From Gammaproteobacteria bacterium (lineage in GTDB: Bacteria; Pseudomonadota; Gammaproteobacteria; Steroidobacterales; Steroidobacteraceae), in assembly GCA_028293745.1 (NCBI GenBank), contig JAQGOF010000206.1:1-62290 (forward strand): DNA of 62,290 nucleotides. Reading direction: 5' to 3'. Shown piece by piece: positions 50,571 through 60,971 of this stretch; the first letter of the stretch is position 1; each line of letters opens with the position of its first letter. The translations under genes and the position numbers were made by a program. The notes below the pieces were generated by a model. It made no database searches. It had not been told where the DNA came from and saw only the letters and a program-made list of their open reading frames with translations.

Positions 50571-51209
50571 CTAGTTTCTCAGCTGGAACTTGATGCGGAA
50601 TCCAAAGCAGGCGGGGATCGGATTGCCATCCGACGTAGCAGGCTTGTAACGGCCGCTAGCCGCCTTGGCCAGTTTCAACGCGCCCTCATCCAGGCGCGCC
50701 GTACCGGACGTTTCGGCAATCTTCGGGTCCTCGGTCAGCTTCCCCTTTGCATCGGTGCACACGTGGACCGTTGCAGTACCCGACTCGCCGAGGCGCGCCG
50801 AGGCCGAAGGATAGTAGTCGTCCGTCGAGGGGAAGTTCTTGCCAGGGCCGCCGCCGACGAGGACCGCCTGATGCGTGGGGACTGGTGGCGGTGGTCTCAC
50901 GACCGGCTTATAGGTTGTGTCCACGATCGCGGTTGACTGCGGCTCGACGGGCATCTCGATGGCGACGTCAGGTGGCGGCACTTCAACCGGTGGCCGTTCG
51001 AGCTGAGGTGGCGGCGGCGGTGGCGGCTCATCCCGCTTGACCACTTCGTCCACGACGGTGGTCTGCAGAGGAGGTGCAACCAGCTCGATGGCCCGCTTCG
51101 CAAGCCCCGTGGCCAGTGCCCAGGCGATGAAGACATGAAGGCCGACGATGGCGAAGAGAACTACCGTTCGGCGGGTGAAAAATTGAGAGTCGTGTACGTA
51201 TGCTGCCAT
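50571..51209 (-). CDS. tonB: TonB energy-transducing protein
   Basis: 212 residues. One N-terminal TM (about 15-35) with VVLFAIVGLHVFIAWALATG, a Pro-rich periplasmic spacer (EPPPPPPPQLERPPVEVPPPD, about 60-125) and the C-terminal TonB domain (YYPSASARLGESGTATVHV onward). It transmits proton-motive energy to TonB-dependent outer-membrane receptors. First gene of the tonB-exbB-exbD-exbD-TPR run. Confidence 0.94.
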   Translation of the reverse strand: MAAYVHDSQFFTRRTVVLFAIVGLHVFIAWALATGLAKRAIELVAPPLQTTVVDEVVKRDEPPPPPPPQLERPPVEVPPPDVAIEMPVEPQSTAIVDTTYKPVVRPPPPVPTHQAVLVGGGPGKNFPSTDDYYPSASARLGESGTATVHVCTDAKGKLTEDPKIAETSGTARLDEGALKLAKAASGRYKPATSDGNPIPACFGFRIKFQLRN

Positions 51210-51532
51210 GAGTTGTTGCGGAGTCGCTGTTACTTTCCCAGATAATACGAGTCCAATCGGGAGCAGCGCAAAGTAGCTGGCTTTGTCGCTGCCCGCAAGA
51301 TGTCGGACCCGGCCCCGAGCGTGCCGGCGGTGAGGCCGACATGCTCATTCATACATGCTAAACAGGCGCGCGCCGCCACTCGGGCTGACGCACGCTTGAG
51401 TTTTGATTCCCCCACAGCAATTCGATGATTGCGACGTGCGCTTGCAGAACAACGACACGGCACACCGTGCACGTCAATGAATGCCTGCCGAACTCTAACC
51501 TCTGCCCAGTGCACTGACAACTCCGCCTAAGC
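51210..51532. other. Intergenic region upstream of tonB
   Basis: 323 bp between tonB and the 3' end of ilvD, both on the minus strand. Apart from the candidate promoter at 51242-51271, I see no gene, no strong hairpin with a T-tract and no Fur-box-like AT-rich palindrome that I could defend. Confidence 0.6.
51242..51271 (-). promoter_or_regulatory. Candidate tonB promoter
   Basis: On the minus strand: TTGCGC (51271-51266), an 18-bp spacer and TATTAT (51247-51242), about 33 bp before the tonB ATG. The -10 is good and the -35 moderate. Confidence 0.4.
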
Positions 51533-53230
51533 TCAAGAATTCCCAGGGGGTACGGTCACCGCACCCGCGGACGCACTGCCCACCAGAAACGCATATTTTG
51601 CGAGCACGCCCGTCGTCGTATACGGCTTGCGTGGCTTCCACGCCGCACGCCGGCGACGCAATTCCGCCGCGGACAAATCGACGTGAATCACCCGCTTCAC
51701 TGCATCGATGGTCAGCAAGTCACCATTGCGCAGCAGTCCAATCGGTCCTCCCACCGCCGCTTCGGGGGATATATGTCCAACCACGAAACCATGGCTTCCA
51801 CCCGAAAACCGGCCATCGGTGATGAGCGCCACCTTGTCCCCCAGTCCGCGGCCCATGATGGCGCCGGTCGGACTCAGCATCTCGCGCATTCCGGGACCAC
51901 CTTTGGGTCCCTCTTGTCTGATGACTAAGACATCCCCCGCGCGGACGGTTCCATCCAGGATGGCCTCGGTGGCGCGCTCTTCGCCTTCGAACACGCGCGC
52001 CCGCCCGCTGAAAGTCAGGCCTTCCTTGCCAGTGATTTTTGCAACTGCGCCCTCGGGCGCCACGTTCCCGTACAGCACGACGAGGTGGCTGTCCTTCTTC
52101 AAGGGATCGGAGAGCGGTCGCACGATGTCTTGTCCAGCAAGATACATGCCCGTATTGGCGAGGTTCTGCGCCAGTGTCCGACCCGTGACTGTCAGGCAAT
52201 CGCCGTGCAGAAGGCTGGCGTCGAGCAGCATTTTCATCAGCGGCTGGATGCCGCCGATGGCAATCAACTCAGACATCAGGTAACGCCCGCTCGGTCTGAC
52301 GTCAGCCAGCACCGGCACGCGCTTACCGATCCGCGTGAAGTCATCCAACGCGAGTTTCACCCGCGCATCGTGAGCGATCGCGAGCAGATGCAGTACGGCG
52401 TTCGTCGAGCCACCGAGCGCGATGACTACGGTGATCGCATTCTCGAATGCCTTACGGGTCAGTATGTCGCGCGGCCGGATACCATCCTTCACCAACCGTA
52501 CAACCGCCTCCCCGGCGCGCCGGCTGTCGGCGCGCTTTTCATCGCCGACCGCTTCCTGGGCAGAGCTTCCAGGCAGGGAGAGTCCGAGTGCCTCGAGCGC
52601 CGAGGCCATCGTGTTCGCGGTGTACATACCCCCGCAACTGCCGGGTCCGGGAATCGCGGTTCGTTCCACGTCCGCCAACTGTTCGTCGGAGATCTTTCCG
52701 GCCGCGCGCGCACCGACCGCCTCGAACACCGAGACGATGTCGCGCCGCTGCGCCCCCGGACGGATCGTTCCGCCATACACGAAGACAGCGGGACGGTTGA
52801 GGCGTGCGATAGCCATCGCACAGCCCGGCATGTTCTTGTCACAACCACCCAGGGCAACGAAACCATCGAAGCCCTCGGCACCCACCACAGTCTCTATGGA
52901 GTCTGCAATCACTTCGCGCGACACGAGGGAGTAGCGCATGCCGGGCGATCCCATGGAAATTCCATCGGACACCGTGATGGTGTTGAACAGCACGCTCTTG
53001 CCGCCCGCGGCATCCGCACCCGCCGCGGCCTCGCGCGCAAGCTCGGCGATGTGCATGTTGCACGGAGTAACATTTGCCCACGTCGAGGCGACGCCGATCT
53101 GCGGCTTGCCGAAGTCCGCGTCCTGAAAACCGACAGCACGCAGCATTGCGCGCGAGGGCGCCTGCTTGATGCCGTCAACGACCAGCCGCGAATTTTCGCG
53201 CGCGTCGGTCTGCTTCTTTTTCGATGCCAT
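51533..53230 (-). CDS. ilvD: Dihydroxy-acid dehydratase
   Basis: 565 residues. It dehydrates 2,3-dihydroxyisovalerate and 2,3-dihydroxy-3-methylvalerate in valine/isoleucine synthesis, using an iron-sulfur cluster. Cys ligands are visible in [22 protein letters not shown] and [20 protein letters not shown] is present in its local form [14 protein letters not shown]. It stands alone, 156 bp from the pepA-like gene. Works with ilvC at 55120; ilvBN/ilvIH are not in the window. Confidence 0.96.
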   Translation of the reverse strand: MASKKKQTDARENSRLVVDGIKQAPSRAMLRAVGFQDADFGKPQIGVASTWANVTPCNMHIAELAREAAAGADAAGGKSVLFNTITVSDGISMGSPGMRYSLVSREVIADSIETVVGAEGFDGFVALGGCDKNMPGCAMAIARLNRPAVFVYGGTIRPGAQRRDIVSVFEAVGARAAGKISDEQLADVERTAIPGPGSCGGMYTANTMASALEALGLSLPGSSAQEAVGDEKRADSRRAGEAVVRLVKDGIRPRDILTRKAFENAITVVIALGGSTNAVLHLLAIAHDARVKLALDDFTRIGKRVPVLADVRPSGRYLMSELIAIGGIQPLMKMLLDASLLHGDCLTVTGRTLAQNLANTGMYLAGQDIVRPLSDPLKKDSHLVVLYGNVAPEGAVAKITGKEGLTFSGRARVFEGEERATEAILDGTVRAGDVLVIRQEGPKGGPGMREMLSPTGAIMGRGLGDKVALITDGRFSGGSHGFVVGHISPEAAVGGPIGLLRNGDLLTIDAVKRVIHVDLSAAELRRRRAAWKPRKPYTTTGVLAKYAFLVGSASAGAVTVPPGNS

Positions 53231-53386
53231 CCGTCCGGAACCCTTCCCCAGTCCTTAAAGCTTAAAGTAGTCCAGCCATCGCTGACCAGACAAGATTACT
53301 ACGGATGCGGGGTGTATTTAGATTCGATGCGCGCCTGTGCTGCATTATGACCGCCCGCCAACTGGATAAGTCAGCTTCCCTCGGAA

Positions 53387-54784
53387 TCAATCAACGCGCG
53401 AGCGGATCAGCCGGTAAAGGGCGCGTACGCACTGCGCCTCAGCGCCGACCGGGCGGCCCGGCCGATCCTTTGCGTTCCAGGCGTACAGATCGAGGTGCAG
53501 CCACGATGGGGTTGCCGTCACGAAGCGCTTGAGGAACAACGCTCCAATGATCGAGCCGGCAAACGGAGCCGCCGAAACGTTGCCCAGGTCGGCGATCTTG
53601 CTCGAGAGCTCCTCGTCGTAGCCGGCCCACAGCGGCAACGGCCAGATCGGATCCGCCTCTTCCTCGCCTCTGATCCGCAACGTGGCGAGCAGATTCTCAT
53701 CCGTCGAAAATGCCGCCGGCAGCTCGGGGCCCAATGCCACGCGTGCCGCGCCGGTGAGCGTTGCCATGTCGATCAGGAGATCCGGACGCTCGGTATCCGC
53801 TTCGGCCAGCGCATCGGCGAGCACCAACCGGCCTTCCGCATCCGTGTTTCCAATCTCCACGCTCAATCCCTTGCGTGAACGCAACACATCGCTGGGTCGG
53901 TAGGCATTGCCGTCGATGCTGTTCTCCACTGCCGGAATGAGAACACGCAGTTGAACCGGTGCGTTGAGTTGCATCAGCATTTGCGCCAGCCCGAGCGTGC
54001 AGGCCGCGCCACCCATGTCTTTTTTCATCAACAGCATGCCGGCAGACGGTTTGAGATCCAGACCGCCCGTATCGAAGCAGACGCCCTTGCCGACCAGCGT
54101 GACCTTCCGGGCGTCCCTGTTGCCCCAGCGCAGATCGATCAATCTCGGGGGTCGCGGGCTGCCTGCACCGACACCATGGATCAGGTGAAAGTCACGCGCC
54201 CTCAACTCGTCACCGACCATGACGCTGCTGCTCGCTCCGAAGCGGGTGGCCAGATCGATAGCGGCAGCAGCCAGCTCAGCGGGACCCATGTCGTTCGCCG
54301 GCGTGTTGATCAGATCGCGGGCAAATGAAGTCGCAGAAGCGGCTGCCTCGGCATATGCGAGATCGGCTTCCGGCGGCACGACCAGCACCGCACGCGGCGT
54401 AGCGGGCGCGACGGATCGATAACGCGTCATGCGGTAGGCGCCCATCAGCCAGCCGAGAACGAAATGCGTCGCAGCGTCCTGCCGAAGTGCGTTCGCAACG
54501 TGGTATGCGTGCGCGGGCAGCCGATCCGACAAGCCCGCCGCGTGCCAAATCTTCAACTCACCAACCGACCGAAGCGAACCGAGTCCCGCGACCGCACCCC
54601 CGATGCCGCCATCGGCGCCCGGATACGCCAGCACACGGTGCCTCTCGGCCTGAAAGCCATGACTGCGGACCCAGTTCGCCACCGGGCCCGGCTGCTCGCT
54701 CAACCAGCGCGGGAGATCCGACTCGGTCAGCAACCACAATGGGCGGCTGTCCGCGGTTGCCGCTGTCAACAGGACTTCTGCCAT
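53387..54784 (-). CDS. Leucyl aminopeptidase, M17 family
   Basis: 465-residue metallo-aminopeptidase with two metals. The catalytic C-terminal domain (about 165-460) has VGKGVCFDTGGLDLKPSAGM with Lys/Asp ligands, MKKDMGGAACTLG, and NTDAEGRLVLADAL with the Asp/Glu ligands and catalytic Arg. The N-terminal domain is short and divergent from E. coli PepA; it looks closer to the PepB/YpdF-type short M17 enzymes. ATG at 54784; it is divergent from the ilvC leader. Confidence 0.9.
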   Translation of the reverse strand: MAEVLLTAATADSRPLWLLTESDLPRWLSEQPGPVANWVRSHGFQAERHRVLAYPGADGGIGGAVAGLGSLRSVGELKIWHAAGLSDRLPAHAYHVANALRQDAATHFVLGWLMGAYRMTRYRSVAPATPRAVLVVPPEADLAYAEAAASATSFARDLINTPANDMGPAELAAAAIDLATRFGASSSVMVGDELRARDFHLIHGVGAGSPRPPRLIDLRWGNRDARKVTLVGKGVCFDTGGLDLKPSAGMLLMKKDMGGAACTLGLAQMLMQLNAPVQLRVLIPAVENSIDGNAYRPSDVLRSRKGLSVEIGNTDAEGRLVLADALAEADTERPDLLIDMATLTGAARVALGPELPAAFSTDENLLATLRIRGEEEADPIWPLPLWAGYDEELSSKIADLGNVSAAPFAGSIIGALFLKRFVTATPSWLHLDLYAWNAKDRPGRPVGAEAQCVRALYRLIRSRVD

Positions 54785-54917
54785 CCGGGGAGCTTAACCA
54801 ATGTTCGCTGCCGCAGCGTATTTTTGGGATGGACCGGAGCCGACGCGTTGACAACGGCGCGCCGGTTGTGATCACATCGGGCGACTTATTTCCTGCTTTC
54901 GCACCCGTACAAGTCTC
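54785..54917. promoter_or_regulatory. Divergent pepA-like/ilvC promoter region
   Basis: A perfect -35 hexamer TTGACA occurs at 54848-54853 on the plus strand, but the -10 at 17-18 bp (around 54871-54877, TCACAT) is poor. Overlapping it is a near-perfect inverted repeat ACAAC-GGCGCGCC-G-GTTGT (54851-54869) that may be an operator. The start site of the ilvC leader transcript would fall near 54883. Confidence 0.4.
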
Positions 54918-55007
54918 ATGGCTCTCACAACCGGCGCTCTGGTAGAGGTACTTGTCGGACTTACGCTCCTAAGGAGCGTAAGGTGCGGGGCTCTCGCGCA
55001 CGCCTGA
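54918..55007 (+). CDS. Leu/Val-rich leader peptide of the ilvC-leu operon
   Basis: A 29-codon frame from ATG 54918 to TGA 55005-55007. Seven of 29 residues are Leu and four Val, with the dense core [11 protein letters not shown]; there is no Ile. The Val codons include three GTA and the Leu codons include CTT and CTA, all rare in GC-rich genomes, which increases sensitivity to charged-tRNA shortage. The Leu codons at 54960-54971 lie exactly in the 5' arm of the pause hairpin. The Shine-Dalgarno is weak (ACAAG). Its only role is presumably as a ribosome-position sensor for attenuation. Confidence 0.8.
   Translation: MALTTGALVEVLVGLTLLRSVRCGALAHA
54960..54982 (+). promoter_or_regulatory. Attenuator pause hairpin (1:2)
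   Basis: CTTACGCTCC (54960-54969), loop TAA and GGAGCGTAAG (54973-54982): a perfect 10-bp stem inside the leader peptide frame. The 5' arm carries Leu codons CTT, CTC and CTA. A ribosome stalled here blocks this stem and frees the 3' arm for the antiterminator. Confidence 0.82.
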
Positions 55008-55054
55008 CCGAACACCTGGCACCCGCGAGCAAAGACACCTAAAGACCCCGCACC
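54982..55054 (+). promoter_or_regulatory. Antiterminator pairing (2:3)
   Basis: GGTGCGGGG at 54982-54990 is the exact complement of CCCCGCACC at 55046-55054: nine pairs. The second element is the 5' arm of the terminator, so this pairing and the terminator exclude each other. Confidence 0.82.
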
Positions 55055-55081
55055 GGCCACGAGCCGCTGCGGGGTTTTTTT
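55045..55081 (+). terminator. ilvC attenuator terminator (3:4)
   Basis: ACCCCGCA (55045-55052) and TGCGGGGT (55068-55075) form an 8-bp stem; an inner CGG/CCG can extend the fold. Seven Ts (55075-55081) follow. It stands 36-39 bp before the ilvC start, so it must be bypassed for operon expression. Confidence 0.88.
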
Positions 55082-55119
55082 ACGTTGGCAATTCGGCCGC
55101 GGCCGTTTGGAGAGGGATG

Positions 55120-56115
55120 ATGAGGCTCTATTCGCAGAAAGACGTCGACAAGAAGGCACTCAAAGGTGCGCGCATCGCTGTGCTTGGGTTTGGCAGCCAG
55201 GGCCGTGCCCACGCACTGAATCTGAGCGACAGCGGCTTCGACGTCGTCGTGGGTGTCCGCAAAGGGGGCAACGGTTGGAAGAAGGCAAAAAAAGAAGGTC
55301 TCGCTGTAGCTGAGCCCGCCGCCGCCGCCGATGGCGCTGACCTGGTCGCGATGCTCGTGCCGGACCTGGCCCAGAAGTCCTTGTATGACGGCGTGGAAAA
55401 GAGCCTGAAAAAAGGCGCAACCCTGCTGTTTGCGCATGGATTCAATATCCACTTCAAGCAGATCAAACCGCGCAAGGACCTGGATGTCGTGCTCATTGCA
55501 CCCAAGGGACCGGGTGATCTCGTTCGCCGCCAGTATCAGCAGGGTCGCGGCGTTCCGTGTCTGATCGCTGTTTCCCAGGACGCAACGGGCAAGGCCCACC
55601 CGAAGGCACTCGCCTACGCTCACGGCATCGGCGGTACGCGCGGGGGCGTGCTCGACACCACGTTCGGCGAGGAGACCGAGACCGATTTGTTCGGCGAGCA
55701 GGCCGTGTTGTGCGGCGGCGCGACCGAGCTGGTGGTGAAGGGCTTCGAGACCCTTGTCGAAGCGGGTTATCAGCCCGAGGTTGCCTATTACGAGTGCCTG
55801 CACGAGCTGAAGCTCATCGTGGACCTGCTGCACGAAGGCGGCCTGACGAAGATGCACCAGTTCATCAGCGAAACGGCCAAGTACGGCGACCTGACACGCG
55901 GCCCGCGGGTAGTGAATGACCGTGTGAAGGCGGAGATGAAGAAGATCCTGAAGGAAGTGCAGAACGGCAAGTTCGCCAGGCAATGGATCGAGGAGAACGC
56001 GAGCGGCGGCAAGAACTACTCGAAGTTGCTCAAGGAGGACACGAACCGCCAGATCGAGAAAGTCGGCGCCGAGCTGCGTGCCCGGATGCCGTGGTTGAAC
56101 GACCGGCGCGCCTGA
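55120..56115 (+). CDS. ilvC: Ketol-acid reductoisomerase
   Basis: 331 residues, class I (short) enzyme converting acetolactate and acetohydroxybutyrate to dihydroxy acids with NADPH. N-terminal Rossmann motif [19 protein letters not shown], specificity loop [34 protein letters not shown], and the C-terminal knotted domain with [12 protein letters not shown] and [19 protein letters not shown]. Two ATGs are adjacent (55117, 55120); the second has better spacing from GGAG. First gene of an operon under leader-peptide attenuation. Confidence 0.97.
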   Translation: MRLYSQKDVDKKALKGARIAVLGFGSQGRAHALNLSDSGFDVVVGVRKGGNGWKKAKKEGLAVAEPAAAADGADLVAMLVPDLAQKSLYDGVEKSLKKGATLLFAHGFNIHFKQIKPRKDLDVVLIAPKGPGDLVRRQYQQGRGVPCLIAVSQDATGKAHPKALAYAHGIGGTRGGVLDTTFGEETETDLFGEQAVLCGGATELVVKGFETLVEAGYQPEVAYYECLHELKLIVDLLHEGGLTKMHQFISETAKYGDLTRGPRVVNDRVKAEMKKILKEVQNGKFARQWIEENASGGKNYSKLLKEDTNRQIEKVGAELRARMPWLNDRRA

Positions 56116-56229
56116 AGCGCCGAAAGTAAAAGGGTGCAACGCATGCGTTGCACGGGTGCCACGCGAGGGGCACACCGGATCGACGATGAGCAGGCAATGC
56201 CTGCGCAGAAGGACGCAAAAGGAGAAGCC
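56116..56229. other. ilvC-leuA intergenic region
   Basis: 114 bp containing the second copy of the 25-bp palindrome at 56132-56156. The leuA frame stays open through it from a GTG at 56134, but that translation is not LeuA-like. No terminator with a T-tract is seen. Confidence 0.6.
56132..56156. repeat. 25-bp palindromic repeat, copy 2 (intergenic)
   Basis: GGG, a perfect 20-bp palindrome with half-site GTGCAACGCA (56134-56153), then GGG. It differs from copy 1 (10180-10204) by one complementary pair of substitutions. It lies 17 bp after the ilvC stop. Confidence 0.75.
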
Positions 56230-57810
56230 ATGGCTCCCAATCCAGACCGAGTGCTGATCTTCGACACCACGCTGCGCGATGGCGAGCAATCGCCCGGCTG
56301 CAGCATGACCCAGCCCGAAAAGCTGCGCGTGGCGCGCTCGCTTGCCGAGCTGGGCGTCGATGTAATCGAGGCGGGATTTCCCGCCGCCTCGCGCGGCGAT
56401 TGGGAGTCGGTCAACGCGGTAGCGCGGGAGGTACAGGGCTCGGTCATCTGTGGGCTGGCGCGCTGCAACCGGGAGGACATCGACCTCGCCGCGAAGGCGT
56501 TGCGCGATGCCCCCCAACACCGCATTCACGTGTTCCTGGCGACGAGCGCCATTCACCGCCAGTACAAGCTCAACATGGCCCAGGAGGAGATCCTGCGCAC
56601 GGCCGTCGAAGGCGTGAAAATGGCACGGGAGTGGTGCGAGGACGTGGAGTTCTCTCCGGAAGACGCCTCGCGCACCGAGTTGGAGTTCCTGGCCCAGGTC
56701 GTCGAGGCCGCGATCGAAGCGGGCGCCAGCACGGTGAACATCCCGGATACCGTTGGCTACACCGTTCCTGACGAGTTCGCGGAACTGTTCCGGTACCTGC
56801 GGAAGAACGTCCGCGGCATCGATACAATCCGGCTTTCAGTGCACTGTCACGATGATCTGGGGATGGCAGTCGCAAACAGCCTGACCGCCGTCGTCGCCGG
56901 CGCGCGCCAGGTCGAGTGCACGATCAACGGTATCGGCGAGCGTGCGGGCAATTGCTCGCTCGAGGAAGTGGTGATGGCGTTGAAGACACGTGAAGCGTTC
57001 TTCAATGTCCGCACCCAGATCCAGACCACCCGCCTCTACCCCACTTCGCGCCTCGTCTCCAGCATTACCGGCATGCCCATTCCGCGTAACAAGGCGGTCG
57101 TGGGCGAAAATGCATTTGCGCACGAAGCGGGAATCCATCAGCACGGAATGCTGAAGCATCACTCCACCTACGAAATCCTTCGGCCCGAGGATGTCGGCTT
57201 GTCGCGCAGCCACCTGGTACTCGGCAAGCACAGCGGCCGCCACGCGTTCCGGGATCGCGTCAAGGAGCTGGGTTTCGAGCTCGACGAGCTGGAATTCAAC
57301 CGCGTGTTCGAGGAATTCAAAGCGCTTGCGGACAAGAAGAAAGAGTTGTTCGACGGTGATATCGAAGCGCTGGTGCTGCGCGCCGAAGGCTCGGCCAGTG
57401 GCCCGTGGAGCCTGCTGGATCTGAAGACTGTCGCCGACAGCAATGCGCCCGCAGATGCGGTCGTGCGCCTGCAGCACACCGATGGGCGCACGGTCGAGCG
57501 CAAAGCCCAGGGCGACGGCCCGGTGGACGCCGCCTTCAAGGCAATCGAAACCGCTACGGGCGTCAACGTGATGTTGCGCAAATTCGAAGTGCACAGTGTG
57601 TCCGAAGGCGAAGATGCTCAGGGTGAAGCGGTCGTGTACGTGGAGTACAACCAACGCACCTACCGCGGCTCGAGCGTGAGTACCAACATCGTCGAGTCGA
57701 GCACCAAGGCATTTCTCGAGGTGATCAACCGTATTGAGCTTTCCCAGGCGGGCACCCGCTCGCGTGAGGAACGGGCAGGCGCTGCGCACGTTGCGCAGGC
57801 CGCTGTATAA
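56230..57810 (+). CDS. leuA: 2-isopropylmalate synthase, type 1
   Basis: 526 residues. N-terminal TIM barrel with [69 protein letters not shown] and [14 protein letters not shown]; after about residue 395 the leucine-binding regulatory domain ends near [19 protein letters not shown]. The ATG at 56230 follows AAGGAGAAGCC, a strong ribosome-binding site. It is the operon enzyme; the type-2 enzyme at base 2 is a second one. Confidence 0.97.
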   Translation: MAPNPDRVLIFDTTLRDGEQSPGCSMTQPEKLRVARSLAELGVDVIEAGFPAASRGDWESVNAVAREVQGSVICGLARCNREDIDLAAKALRDAPQHRIHVFLATSAIHRQYKLNMAQEEILRTAVEGVKMAREWCEDVEFSPEDASRTELEFLAQVVEAAIEAGASTVNIPDTVGYTVPDEFAELFRYLRKNVRGIDTIRLSVHCHDDLGMAVANSLTAVVAGARQVECTINGIGERAGNCSLEEVVMALKTREAFFNVRTQIQTTRLYPTSRLVSSITGMPIPRNKAVVGENAFAHEAGIHQHGMLKHHSTYEILRPEDVGLSRSHLVLGKHSGRHAFRDRVKELGFELDELEFNRVFEEFKALADKKKELFDGDIEALVLRAEGSASGPWSLLDLKTVADSNAPADAVVRLQHTDGRTVERKAQGDGPVDAAFKAIETATGVNVMLRKFEVHSVSEGEDAQGEAVVYVEYNQRTYRGSSVSTNIVESSTKAFLEVINRIELSQAGTRSREERAGAAHVAQAAV

Positions 57811-57823
57811 GGACGGAACTAGA

Positions 57824-59233
57824 ATGGCACCTGCTCCGCAAACGATGCTCGAGAAGGTCTGGCGGCTGCATGAAGTCTCCAGCGAGACGGCCGACACACC
57901 GGCGGTCCTGTACATCGATCTGCATCTGATTCACGAAGTCACCTCGCCACAGGCATTCGCGGTTCTTCGCGAACGCGGCTTACCCGTACGCCGGACGGAC
58001 CTCACGCTGGCGACGATGGATCACTCGACGCCGACGCGCACCGAGCAGATCTTCGGCGGCGCGCCGATCACGATCGACTCGGCCGCGAAGCAGGTGCGCG
58101 AGTTGGAAATCAACTGTGCGCAATTCGGGGTCGAGCTGCTCGGTCTGCGCCACTCGCAGCGCGGAATCGTGCACATCATCGGTCCCGAGCTCGGAATCAC
58201 GCAGCCCGGAAAGACCGTCGTGTGCGGCGACAGTCACACCAGCACGCACGGCGCGCTGGGCGCCCTCGCCTTCGGAATCGGGACGACTGAAGTGGGCCAT
58301 GTACTGGCCACGCAGTGTCTGTTACAGCGCAAGCCGCGGACATTTGCATTGAGCGTGTCGGGTCGCCTGCGTCCCGGCGTCACGGCGAAGGACCTGATCC
58401 TGGCGATTATCGGCAAGATCGGCGTAGGTGGCGGAACGGGTCACGTCATCGAATACCGCGGAGAGACGATTCGCGGACTCGACATGGATGAGCGGATGAC
58501 TGTCTGCAACATGTCGATCGAGGCTGGCGCACGGGCCGGAATGATCGCGCCCGATGAGACCACCTATGAATACCTGGCGGGCCGCCCTCGTGCCCCACAA
58601 GGCGACGCCTGGGAGCGGGCGGTGGAAGAATGGCGCAAGCTGCCAACCGACGCAGGCGCCGTGTTCGACAGGCAGGTTGACATGGATGCCTCGGTGCTGG
58701 AACCGATGATCACCTACGGCACCAATCCGGGCATGGTCATTCCGATCAGCGCTGCGATTCCGACCCGCGACAACGACGCAGTGTTTGCCAAGTCGCTGGC
58801 GTACATGGGCCTGGAAGCCGGGGCACCTATCAAGGATCAGCCGGTGAACGTGGTGTTCCTGGGCAGCTGCACGAACGGACGTATTTCCGACCTGCGCAGC
58901 GCCGCGAGCGTGCTTCGGGGACGCAAAGTGGCAAAAGGCGTGCAGATGCTGGTCATTCCCGGCTCGCAGCAGGTTAAAAAAGAGGCCGAGGCCGAGGGAC
59001 TCGATCGCGTGTTCATCGACGCTGGGGCCGAGTGGCGCGAATCCGGCTGCTCCATGTGCCTCGGGATGAATGGTGATCTCGTGCCGAAGGGCCAGTATTC
59101 GGTCAGCACGAGCAATCGGAATTTCGAGGGTCGCCAGGGTGTGGGTGCCCGTACCCTGCTGGCGAGCCCGCTGACCGCTGCCGCGAGTGCGGTGCGTGGA
59201 CGCGTGACGGATCCGCGGGAGTTGCTCGTATGA
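57824..59233 (+). CDS. leuC: 3-isopropylmalate dehydratase large subunit
   Basis: 469 residues, aconitase-family 4Fe-4S enzyme interconverting 2- and 3-isopropylmalate with LeuD. Motifs: [41 protein letters not shown] in pieces, Cys ligands in [15 protein letters not shown] and [13 protein letters not shown] at 57824 after AAGGACGG, 13 bp from the leuA stop. The last codons overlap leuD. Confidence 0.97.
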   Translation: MAPAPQTMLEKVWRLHEVSSETADTPAVLYIDLHLIHEVTSPQAFAVLRERGLPVRRTDLTLATMDHSTPTRTEQIFGGAPITIDSAAKQVRELEINCAQFGVELLGLRHSQRGIVHIIGPELGITQPGKTVVCGDSHTSTHGALGALAFGIGTTEVGHVLATQCLLQRKPRTFALSVSGRLRPGVTAKDLILAIIGKIGVGGGTGHVIEYRGETIRGLDMDERMTVCNMSIEAGARAGMIAPDETTYEYLAGRPRAPQGDAWERAVEEWRKLPTDAGAVFDRQVDMDASVLEPMITYGTNPGMVIPISAAIPTRDNDAVFAKSLAYMGLEAGAPIKDQPVNVVFLGSCTNGRISDLRSAASVLRGRKVAKGVQMLVIPGSQQVKKEAEAEGLDRVFIDAGAEWRESGCSMCLGMNGDLVPKGQYSVSTSNRNFEGRQGVGARTLLASPLTAAASAVRGRVTDPRELLV

Positions 59234-59808
59234 AGGCGATTGAGGTTTTGCGCGCGCGGACAGTCGTATTGCCGGGGAGCAATATCGACACGGATCAGAT
59301 CATCCCTGCCCGCTTTCTCACTACGACCACCCGCGAGGGCTTGGGACGTTCGCTGTTTGCGGACTGGCGCTACGATGGCCAGGGCGCGTTGCTCCCCGAC
59401 TTCGTTCTCAATCGCCCTGAGGCGCAGGGCTGCCGGGTCCTGGTGGCCGGGCGTAATTTCGGCTGCGGGTCATCACGCGAGCATGCGCCATGGGCATTGT
59501 TGGATTACGGTATTCAGGCCGTGATCAGCACCGAGATTGCGGACATCTTCCGCAGCAACTCACTCAAGAACGGCTTTCTCCCCGTCGTGGTCGACGAAAC
59601 GACCAGCAGTTGGCTGATTGCCAACCCGGGGGCCGAGGTCACGATCGACGTCGCGTCCACCACCCTGACACTGCCGACCGGCGTCAGTGTGAAGTTTCCA
59701 CTCGAAGCCTTCTCGCGCTACTGCCTGTTGAATGGCGTCGATGAATTGGGCTTCCTGCTGGACCGCCGCGGTGATATCGAGGCGTACGAGCAGCGGCGTC
59801 ACTCATGA
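59230..59808 (+). CDS. leuD: 3-isopropylmalate dehydratase small subunit
   Basis: 192 residues. Swivelling domain with [32 protein letters not shown] and [12 protein letters not shown]. The ATG overlaps the leuC stop (ATGA at 59230-59233), so the subunits are translationally coupled. Confidence 0.97.
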   Translation: MKAIEVLRARTVVLPGSNIDTDQIIPARFLTTTTREGLGRSLFADWRYDGQGALLPDFVLNRPEAQGCRVLVAGRNFGCGSSREHAPWALLDYGIQAVISTEIADIFRSNSLKNGFLPVVVDETTSSWLIANPGAEVTIDVASTTLTLPTGVSVKFPLEAFSRYCLLNGVDELGFLLDRRGDIEAYEQRRHS

Positions 59809-60875
59809 AGGCGCGCATAGCGGTTCTCGGGGGCGATGGAATCGGTCCTGAGGTGATTGCCGAGGGCTTGCGGTGCCTCGAAGCGATCGGGAGCTCCTTC
59901 GGGCACGAGTTCGCTCTTACTCACCTGCCTTTTGGGGGAGCTGCGATCGATGCCTGTGGCGATCCCCTGCCCGAGAGTACTTTACACGCCTGCCTGACAG
60001 CGGATGCCGTGCTGCTGGGGGCCATCGGTGGTCCGAAGTGGTCGGCCCCGGACGCAAAGGTTCGGCCGGAGCAGGGGCTGTTACGGCTTCGCAAGGAGCT
60101 TGGCGTCTACGCAAACCTGCGGCCGGTAAAACTGCACTCGTGTTTGATTGGCGCCTCGACGATCAAGCCTGAGGTGCTCGAGGGAGTGGACCTGGTCTTC
60201 GTTCGCGAGCTCACGGGCGGCATCTATTTTGGCGAAAAGAAACGCGACGCTTTGAGCGCAGTGGACGTGTGCACGTACACTGTCACCGAAGTTGAGCGCA
60301 TCACTCGCGTCGCGGCCCGCCTTGCGCAGCAGCGGCGGCGCAAGCTCACCTCCATCGACAAATCGAATGTTCTCGAGACGTCGAGGTTATGGCGCGAGGT
60401 GGCCACCCGGGTGAGAAGCGCGGAATTTCCTGATGTCGCCCTGGATCATATGCTGGTGGACGCGGCCGCCATGCACTTGATCAGGCGGCCACGTGATTTC
60501 GACGTGCTGGTCACCGAGAACATGTTCGGTGACATCCTGACCGACGAAGCGTCCATGCTGGCGGGATCACTTGGGCTGCTTCCGTCGGCCTCCCTGGGCG
60601 ATGGCAAACGCGGTCTGTACGAACCGATTCACGGGTCTGCGCCCGATATCGCAGGCCGTGGGATTGCGAACCCTGTTGGCACTATCATGAGTATCGCGAT
60701 GCTGCTGCGTCACTCGCTCGAGCTGACGAGGGAGGCGGAGACCTTGGAGGTGGCCGTCAGCCGAGCGTTGGAGGGTGGCGCTCGCACGCCTGACATTGCT
60801 ATGTCCGGTGAGCGAGCGTTGACTACCCGAGAGATGGGGGATGCTGTGCTGGGTGCGCTATCGCGGGTTGGCTAG
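59805..60875 (+). CDS. leuB: 3-isopropylmalate dehydrogenase
   Basis: 356 residues; NAD-dependent oxidative decarboxylation, third leucine-specific step. Motifs: [85 protein letters not shown] and [20 protein letters not shown] overlaps the leuD stop (ATGA). Last gene of the operon; the following repeats (60903-60965) separate it from convergent metB. Confidence 0.97.
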   Translation: MKARIAVLGGDGIGPEVIAEGLRCLEAIGSSFGHEFALTHLPFGGAAIDACGDPLPESTLHACLTADAVLLGAIGGPKWSAPDAKVRPEQGLLRLRKELGVYANLRPVKLHSCLIGASTIKPEVLEGVDLVFVRELTGGIYFGEKKRDALSAVDVCTYTVTEVERITRVAARLAQQRRRKLTSIDKSNVLETSRLWREVATRVRSAEFPDVALDHMLVDAAAMHLIRRPRDFDVLVTENMFGDILTDEASMLAGSLGLLPSASLGDGKRGLYEPIHGSAPDIAGRGIANPVGTIMSIAMLLRHSLELTREAETLEVAVSRALEGGARTPDIAMSGERALTTREMGDAVLGALSRVG

Positions 60876-60902
60876 CGACGGCAATGTCACCTGACTAGCC
60901 GC

Positions 60903-60965
60903 GGGCACCGCGGCTGCCCCATCGGGCACCGCGGCTTGACCCATCGGCAGTGCGGCTGCCCTCCG
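60903..60965. repeat. Three tandem hairpin units between leuB and metB
   Basis: Units start at 60903 (21 bp), 60924 (22 bp) and 60946 (about 20 bp). The first two share GGGCACCGCGGCT and end in CCATC; the third has GGCAGTGCGGCTGCC. In units 1 and 3 the ends are complementary (GGGCA with TGCCC, GGCAG with CTGCC), so small GC-rich hairpins can form. They fill most of the 96-bp gap between convergent genes and may act in transcript termination or stability. Confidence 0.65.
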
Positions 60966-60971
60966 CGGCGA

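Noticed and set aside
54785..55119. Riboswitch rather than attenuator upstream of ilvC
   Set aside because: A translated Leu/Val-rich frame overlaps the first stem and the mutually exclusive stems explain the region without an aptamer.
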